Source: Paracoccaceae bacterium (lineage in GTDB: Bacteria > Pseudomonadota > Alphaproteobacteria > Rhodobacterales > Rhodobacteraceae). Taken from it: a stretch of 5,803 nt of DNA. The translations under genes were made by a program, and so were the position numbers. Shown piece by piece: positions 5,734 to 5,803 of this stretch (the first letter of the stretch is position 1; each line of letters begins with the position of its first letter). The notes under the pieces were generated by a model. That model ran no database searches, was not told the DNA's origin, and saw nothing but the letters and a program-made list of their open reading frames with translations. The stretch covers positions 1 through 5,803 of the forward strand of contig SKWJ01000200.1 of the NCBI GenBank assembly GCA_007128995.1. Direction: 5' to 3'.

Positions 5734-5803
5734 CTACCGTTCCGCAGGGTCGCGGTATTCGAGCAGCAGTGCCGGTTCGACCTCGAGCGCCAGCGAGAGG
5801 TGC
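5734..5803 (-). CDS. C-terminal fragment, possibly an HTH-type regulator
   Basis: Read on the minus strand, the window edge opens into a frame of 22 residues ending at TAG (5736-5734): LSLALEVEPALLLEYRD followed by PAER. The pattern 'L..AL.V.PA.LL' is the usual end of XRE-type helix-turn-helix domains, where it follows the recognition helix. The gene would converge on the DUF6880 gene with only 14 bases between stops. The fragment is short and the call tentative. An HTH gene near DUF736 would fit an element backbone. Confidence 0.4.
   Translation of the reverse strand, partial: HLSLALEVEPALLLEYRDPAER

Overview
This window carries a complete anti-phage defence locus of the CBASS class, set into what looks like a conjugative or integrative element of an alphaproteobacterium. 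The alphaproteobacterial assignment rests on three things: the left flank is the C-terminus of a DUF736 protein, a family common on rhizobial, sphingomonad and rhodobacterial conjugative elements; the right flank is a DUF6880 protein; and the flanks are very GC-rich (sampled 60-base lines 70-75 %). Genus cannot be read from the sequence.

Layout. Bases 1-129 are the 3' end of a DUF736 gene on the plus strand, followed by a GC-rich hairpin (138-168). Bases 326-3100 are a three-gene operon on the minus strand, read right to left with overlapping ends: a CD-NTase cyclic-nucleotide synthase (3100-1850), a stand-alone E2-like ubiquitin-conjugating protein (1865-1377) and a patatin-like phospholipase effector, CapV (1387-326). 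With an E2 but no E1 and no JAB protease, this is the architecture called type II-short CBASS or E2-CBASS. A promoter/operator region of about 150 bases (3101-3249) separates it from a divergent plus-strand pair: a small XRE-type repressor (CapH, 3250-3567) and an ImmA/IrrE-type zinc metallopeptidase (CapP, 3568-4137), whose start codon directly abuts the capH stop. Bases 4208-5719 encode the GC-rich DUF6880 protein, and 5734-5803 is the 3' end of a convergent minus-strand gene that resembles an HTH regulator tail.

How the parts probably work together (family knowledge plus inference). CapH should repress the operon by binding the intergenic operator. When CapP is activated (single-stranded DNA is the reported trigger in studied homologues) it would cleave CapH and derepress the operon. 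The CD-NTase, primed by or conjugated through the E2 protein, would make a cyclic oligonucleotide during infection, and this would activate CapV to degrade membrane phospholipids and kill or arrest the infected cell.

The components belong to described families, so the system class is not new. The less ordinary points are the pairing of an E2-only CBASS with CapH/CapP control, a 60-bp operator built from two inverted 20-bp arms set 40 bp apart (17 of 20 positions matching), and the cassette's position between element backbone genes of clearly higher GC content.
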